Translations under genes and position numbers: made by a program | Notes under the pieces: generated by a model | Database searches by the model: none | Told to the model about the DNA's origin: nothing | What the model saw: only the letters and a program-made list of their open reading frames with translations | Assembly: GCA_934408835.1 (NCBI GenBank) | Contig: CAKRVU010000028.1 | Span: 1 to 10,115, forward strand | Direction: 5' to 3' | Origin: an uncultured Oscillospiraceae bacterium | Lineage (GTDB): Bacteria; Bacillota; Clostridia; Oscillospirales; Ruminococcaceae | Length of the DNA: 10,115 bases | In this document: piece by piece, positions 6,199-10,115 of the stretch | Layout: every line of letters starts with the position of its first letter | How positions within the stretch are numbered: position 1 is the stretch's first letter

Positions 6199-8407
6199 AC
6201 AACAACAGACATTGACGTATAGCGTCGAACAAATCGTATTTAAAAATGAAGACAGCGGATTTGCGGTATTGCAGGGAATCGTTGGGAATTTGCTGATAAC
6301 CGCTGTAGGAGAGCTTGCTTCTGTTGAGGTGGGGGAGGAACTAACGTTACACGGAACGTATGTTGAGCATCCCAGCTTTGGAACTCAGTTTCAAGTCGCG
6401 GCGTATGAAAGAAAGCTTCCCACCACCGTGCAGGCTATTTTAAAATTTTTGTCTTCTGGCGCTATCAAAGGAATCGGGGAAGTCCTTGCGAAAAGAATTA
6501 CCGATCACTTTGGCGAACAAACCTTTGAACGAATTGAAGGAGATCCCTCTTGCCTTGCTGAGGTAGATGGGATTTCTTATGCCAAAGCCAAAACGTTGGA
6601 AAAAGAATTTGAAAAACTGTTTGCTTTCCGGCGGTTGCTGTTTTTTATGCAGCAGAATGGTCTGAAGGAAACAGACGGCGTTCGGGCGTGGGCAAAATGG
6701 GGTCCTATGGCCCTTGATAAAGTGCAATTAAATCCCTATTGCCTTTGTAACAAAGAAATTGGCATTTCCTTTACCACTGCTGACCGGGTGGCAAAAAAAC
6801 TTTCCTTTGCTCAGGAAAATTCACACCGAATTGCAGCCGGAATGGAATATGTTCTTGCTTATAATGCGAAGGAAAACGGGCATACCTGCGTGCCGGAGGA
6901 TCAGCTGTTACCCCTTTCCGAGCGGCTGTTGGGACTATCGCGGGAGTTGTTGGAGGAGTCGCTAGAATCCTTTCTGGAACGCGGGAAGCTTTATTGTGCG
7001 GAGTTTGGAAAGCGCATGATTTTCCTTCCGGAATTTTATTTGGCGGAGCAGTATATCGCACAGCGGCTGGCTGAAATGCTGAAGTTCTTTGAGGACGAAG
7101 AGGATGTGTTGGAACCGATTATCTCTTTGGAAGAGGGGCGGATGGGCATCGTTTTTGCCAAATTGCAACGGAAGGCAATTCGAGAAGCGGTGTCGAACAG
7201 GATATTCCTTTTGACAGGGGGACCGGGTACCGGAAAAACAACGATTCTCAATGCGGTCATTTCCATTTTGGAGCAAAAAGGACGCCGTCTGGCGATTTGC
7301 GCGCCGACAGGGAGAGCTGCCAAACGTCTTTCAGAGGTAACGGAGCATGAGGCTACTACGATTCACCGGCTGCTCGGTGTGCAGTCGCGCGGGGAGGACA
7401 AGCATGAGTTTGTCCATCATGAGAGAAATCTATTGGAATATGACAGCGTTATCATTGATGAAATGTCCATGGTAGACAGTCTGTTGTTTTGCGCTTTGCT
7501 CAAGGCGGCGCCGCCTCACTGTCAGTTGATATTGACAGGCGACTTTCAGCAGCTTCCCTCCGTTGCGGCCGGAAATGTTTTGCGGGAGCTTTTGAATTCC
7601 GATTGTCTGCCTTCTGTAGAATTGAAGGAAATTTTCCGGCAATCGGCACAAAGCCTGATTGTTACCAATGCGCACGCCATTGTGCGCGGAGAGTTGCCCG
7701 AGCTTACCAATACCCAAAATGATTTTTTCTTTTTAGGACGCCCTACACCCGAAAGTGTTGCTGCAACGATTGTAGATCTTTGCTGCCGACGATTGCCCAA
7801 TTCATATGGATACTCGCCTACGGAGGATATTCAGGTGATTTGCCCTTCGCGCAAGGGACCGATTGGGACGGTGGAATTAAACCGCGCTTTACAGGAAAAG
7901 CTGACTCCTGCGAAAAAGGGAAAGGCGCAGTTTACTTACGGCGCCTATACGTTTCGCGAGGGCGATAAGGTGATGCAGGTTCGGAATAATTACGATATTG
8001 TTTGGACGCGCGGCAAAGAAGAAGGGCAGGGAATTTATAACGGCGATATCGGAACTATTGTAAAAATCATTCGAAGCGCCAATTTTTTGGAAATTGATTT
8101 TGATGGGCGGATTGCCGCTTACACGATAGATATGGCAAAAGAATTGGAACTTGCTTATGCAATTACCATTCACAAGAGCCAGGGAAACGAATTTCGAGTT
8201 GTCGTTATGCCTGTGATGTGCGGACGATCGGCGTTTTATAACCGCAATTTGTTGTATACGGGGATTACTCGCGCAAGGGAACAGCTGATTTTAGTGGGTA
8301 ATTCGCAGAGCGTTGCCAACATGACTTGGCAGACTCGTGTGAATTTGCGGTATACCGGATTGAAAGAATTTTTGTTGCGAGAGGTTATGGAGGAATCATC
8401 ATGTTGA
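6191..8407 (+). CDS. recD2: RecD2, ATP-dependent 5'-3' DNA helicase
   Basis: RecD2 is a superfamily 1B helicase found in bacteria without an associated RecBC complex. It unwinds DNA 5' to 3' and is linked to repair and replication-fork maintenance. The 738-residue length fits. The N-terminal part (about 1-80) is the OB-like region. Helix-hairpin-helix repeats follow at about 90-145 (IKGIGEVLAKRI and VDGISYAKAKTLEKEF). Motor motifs: Walker A GGPGTGKT (343-350), Walker B DE (423-424, IIDEMSMVD), GDFQQLP (450-456), an IFRQ segment near 480-490, the SH3-like insert with FREGDKVMQVRNNYD, THKSQG (660-665), and GITRAREQL with arginines 694 and 696. The ATG at 6191 is chosen over an in-frame TTG at 6167 because MDEQQQTL is followed at once by the conserved region. 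Its ribosome binding site is weak, so translation probably depends on coupling from the overlapping upstream gene. Confidence 0.95.
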   Translation: MDEQQQTLTYSVEQIVFKNEDSGFAVLQGIVGNLLITAVGELASVEVGEELTLHGTYVEHPSFGTQFQVAAYERKLPTTVQAILKFLSSGAIKGIGEVLAKRITDHFGEQTFERIEGDPSCLAEVDGISYAKAKTLEKEFEKLFAFRRLLFFMQQNGLKETDGVRAWAKWGPMALDKVQLNPYCLCNKEIGISFTTADRVAKKLSFAQENSHRIAAGMEYVLAYNAKENGHTCVPEDQLLPLSERLLGLSRELLEESLESFLERGKLYCAEFGKRMIFLPEFYLAEQYIAQRLAEMLKFFEDEEDVLEPIISLEEGRMGIVFAKLQRKAIREAVSNRIFLLTGGPGTGKTTILNAVISILEQKGRRLAICAPTGRAAKRLSEVTEHEATTIHRLLGVQSRGEDKHEFVHHERNLLEYDSVIIDEMSMVDSLLFCALLKAAPPHCQLILTGDFQQLPSVAAGNVLRELLNSDCLPSVELKEIFRQSAQSLIVTNAHAIVRGELPELTNTQNDFFFLGRPTPESVAATIVDLCCRRLPNSYGYSPTEDIQVICPSRKGPIGTVELNRALQEKLTPAKKGKAQFTYGAYTFREGDKVMQVRNNYDIVWTRGKEEGQGIYNGDIGTIVKIIRSANFLEIDFDGRIAAYTIDMAKELELAYAITIHKSQGNEFRVVVMPVMCGRSAFYNRNLLYTGITRAREQLILVGNSQSVANMTWQTRVNLRYTGLKEFLLREVMEESSC

Positions 8408-9063
8408 AATTCAAGGAGAATTTACGGTGTTTTCTGACGCAGCGCTGCCCATATTGCGGTGAAACTACAGACTATATTGTTTGTTGTCCCTCTTGCGCCT
8501 CCAAGCTGCTGGAGCTTGTCAACCGCGAATATGGTAAAACCGTTTTTTGCGATCGTTTTGAGGCAGCGTTTATTTATCAAGATTTGGTACGAGAGGCTGT
8601 GACACAGTTTAAATTTCACGGGCGACCTGAATATGTGAGAAATTTTATTCCAATCTTAAAAAAGTGCGTTCGCTCTTCCTTTGACGTTGTTTTGCCTGTT
8701 CCTTATTACAAACAGGAGGAGCATAAAAGAGAATACAGCACATCGGCGTTGTTGGCGCAGTATCTTGCTTCGGCTTTGAAAACGACGTATGCCAAACGCG
8801 CAGTTGCCAAGGTTTTTGAAACCAAACGACAACACAATTTGGAATTTGATGAGAGATTCCGTAATATTATCGGTTGCTTCTCGGTGAATCCCAAAACGGT
8901 TGCGCAGAAAACCGTTTTAATTTGTGATGATATCATTACGAGCGGAGCCACCATCAATGAACTTGCGAAGGTTTGCAAAAAGGCAGGTGCAATCCGGGTG
9001 GAAGCGGTCAGCTTTGCCGTTGCACCAAGCGCTTTTTGTGTCAATGAGGAAAAATATCTTTAA
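8401..9063 (+). CDS. ComF/ComFC-family phosphoribosyltransferase-like protein
   Basis: The 220-residue protein has the ComF layout: an N-terminal zinc-finger-like pair, CPYCG (16-20) and CCPSC (28-32), then a type I phosphoribosyltransferase domain. LPVPYY and the RQHNL segment are family-typical, and the PRPP-loop motif VLICDDIITSGAT (172-184) is intact. ComFC is a cytosolic factor needed for efficient natural transformation in several bacteria, including Helicobacter and Bacillus relatives, where it helps handle incoming single-stranded DNA. GntX-like relatives have other roles, so the exact job here is inferred. The ATG 8401 has GGAGG (8389-8393) 7 bases upstream, inside recD2, and overlaps the recD2 stop by 7 bases. 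No ComFA helicase is adjacent; RecD2 stands in that position instead. Confidence 0.9.
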   Translation: MLKFKENLRCFLTQRCPYCGETTDYIVCCPSCASKLLELVNREYGKTVFCDRFEAAFIYQDLVREAVTQFKFHGRPEYVRNFIPILKKCVRSSFDVVLPVPYYKQEEHKREYSTSALLAQYLASALKTTYAKRAVAKVFETKRQHNLEFDERFRNIIGCFSVNPKTVAQKTVLICDDIITSGATINELAKVCKKAGAIRVEAVSFAVAPSAFCVNEEKYL

Positions 9064-9110
9064 CCGATAGAGAAATTTGCCGTCATAAAACAGGTAGGCG
9101 GTTGCTTGAG

Positions 9111-9148
9111 TTTTGCATGGATGTCGTCTGATTTTGTATCCTGCAAAA
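9111..9148 (+). promoter_or_regulatory. Inverted repeat between comF and the mreB-like gene
   Basis: TTTTGCA (9111-9117) and GGAT (9119-9122) pair with ATCC (9138-9141) and TGCAAAA (9142-9148). This is an 11-bp stem with one bulged T and a 15-base loop. No U-run follows on either strand, so it is not a standard terminator. It may be a leader hairpin or a protein-binding site ahead of the mreB-like gene. No clear promoter was found in this gap. Confidence 0.35.
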
Positions 9149-9194
9149 AGTCCGAAAATGCTATTGACAAGGGAAAAAGAAAAAGGAGTCTTTT

Positions 9195-10115
9195 ATGGCC
9201 GCTTGTGATATTGGAATTGATTTGGGCACAACAAATGTTAGAATTTATGTTAACGGAAAGGGTCTGGTTATTGATGAGCCGTCGGTGATTGCGGTTCGGA
9301 AGCAGACAGGGGAACTGGTTGCAGTTGGAGAGAAGGCCTACCGCATGCTGGGAAAAAATCCTCCGGAAATTGAGGTTTGCTATCCTCTTGAAGCGGGAGT
9401 GATTTCCGATTATGAGCTTAATGAACGGATGATTCGAGAGCTTTTACAGCGTGCGAGTAACAGCATGCTGATGAAACCGCGCGTCTGCCTTTGTGTGCAC
9501 ACGCTGATTACAGACGTGGAACGCAGAGCGGTGGTGGACGCCGCTGTATCCGCCGGAGCCAGAACAGTTTATTTGATAGAAGAACCCATTGCCGCCGCTA
9601 TCGGGGCGGGTATTCCCTTATCCAAACCGTCCGGCGTGATGGTGGTGGATATGGGAGGAGGAACCGTTGACGTTGCGGTGCTATCATTAAATGGAACTGT
9701 AGTCAGCCGTTCCAGTAAAATTGGTGGTCAGAAGCTAGATCAGGCGATTGCCAGAAAGGTATTTCAAGATTATAAGCTGTTTATCGGAGAGAGTACGGCT
9801 GAACATATCAAAAAAGAGATTGGGTCGGTAAAAGAAATAGACGAAGGAATTTGCCATCGTGTTCGAGGTAGGGATTTGGCGACGGGTCTTCCGCGTGCAA
9901 TTTCCTTCTCGCAAAAAGAGGCGTATGACGCAATTGCGGAGTTCATTTCCCAGATTTTACAAGTAATCCGCGATGTGCTGGAGGTCACTCCGCCTGAGCT
10001 GATTGGCGATGTTTATACGCATGGGATTTTGCTTACCGGTGGCGGCGCTTTGCTGCGCGGAATGCCGGAACGAATTACAGAAGAAACGGGCGTACCCTGT
10101 TATTTGGCAGACGAT
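9195..10115 (+). CDS. MreB/Mbl-family actin-like cell shape protein (C-terminus cut by window edge)
   Basis: The frame is open for 307 codons to the window edge; the family is usually 330-345 residues, so about 30 are missing. MreB-family proteins are bacterial actins that polymerise on the inner membrane face and guide the elongation machinery of the cell wall. ATP-binding motifs are present: phosphate-1 DIGIDLGTTNVRI (5-17), IEEPIAAAIGAG (about 128-139), phosphate-2 VVDMGGGTVDVAV (150-162), and the adenosine motif LLTGGGALLRG (279-289). GRDLATGLPRAIS and LEVTPPEL are also typical. The ATG at 9195 has AAAAGGAG (9181-9188) 6 bases upstream. It differs from standard MreB at residues 101-106, where VHTLIT replaces the usual VPSGIT, and it looks like a divergent paralogue rather than the canonical mreB that precedes mreC and mreD. 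Downstream genes are not visible, so the subtype is open. Confidence 0.92.
   Translation, partial: MAACDIGIDLGTTNVRIYVNGKGLVIDEPSVIAVRKQTGELVAVGEKAYRMLGKNPPEIEVCYPLEAGVISDYELNERMIRELLQRASNSMLMKPRVCLCVHTLITDVERRAVVDAAVSAGARTVYLIEEPIAAAIGAGIPLSKPSGVMVVDMGGGTVDVAVLSLNGTVVSRSSKIGGQKLDQAIARKVFQDYKLFIGESTAEHIKKEIGSVKEIDEGICHRVRGRDLATGLPRAISFSQKEAYDAIAEFISQILQVIRDVLEVTPPELIGDVYTHGILLTGGGALLRGMPERITEETGVPCYLADD

Noticed and set aside
8326..8400. N-terminal extension of the ComF protein inside recD2
   Set aside because: The ATG at 8401 has GGAGG 7 bases upstream and places the cysteine motifs where the family expects them.
9164..9169. TTGACA just before the mreB-like gene, a possible -35
   Set aside because: With standard spacing the -10 would fall on the ribosome binding site at 9181-9188, where no TATAAT-like sequence exists.
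1..10115. Search by eye for CRISPR repeats, transposon ends, tRNA or toxin-antitoxin pairs
   Set aside because: No regularly spaced repeats, transposase motifs, cloverleaf patterns or small paired genes were seen; the content is housekeeping.

Overview
The window reads as an ordinary chromosomal segment of a low-to-mid GC Firmicute, most likely a clostridial member of the Oscillospiraceae/Ruminococcaceae type. This is inferred from strong AGGAGG-type ribosome binding sites, sigma-A-like promoters, a MurA, YycJ, RlmH, RecD2, ComF and MreB set typical of Gram-positive bacteria, and gene content. The species cannot be named from sequence alone. All supported genes are on the + strand. I see no tRNA, rRNA, insertion sequence, CRISPR array, phage gene or attachment site.

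Layout: (1) The 3' part of folD (1-498) is followed by about 500 bases without a convincing gene, holding a weak terminator-like hairpin, a good promoter near 844-872 and a leader hairpin. (2) murA (1028-2314) starts at TTG and is followed by a clear intrinsic terminator at 2355-2382. (3) yycJ (2490-3278), rlmH (3291-3770) and an ECF-transporter S component (3790-4467) are closely packed and probably co-transcribed. (4) metK (4554-5723) has its own near-consensus extended -10 promoter and a short leader without room for a SAM riboswitch. (5) A small unknown membrane-anchored protein (5830-6198), recD2 (6191-8407) and a comF-family gene (8401-9063) overlap by 8 and 7 bases and look translationally coupled. 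(6) After a 131-base gap with an inverted repeat, a divergent mreB/mbl-like gene (9195 onward) runs off the right edge.

Functionally this is housekeeping: one-carbon metabolism (FolD), methyl donor supply (MetK) and a SAM-using rRNA methyltransferase (RlmH), peptidoglycan precursor synthesis and cell shape (MurA, MreB, perhaps YycJ), vitamin uptake (S component), and DNA processing or uptake (RecD2, ComF). I found no convincing new multi-gene system. The most useful leads are the unknown protein upstream of recD2, the overlapping unknown-recD2-comF unit, the divergent MreB paralogue, and several leader or terminator hairpins.
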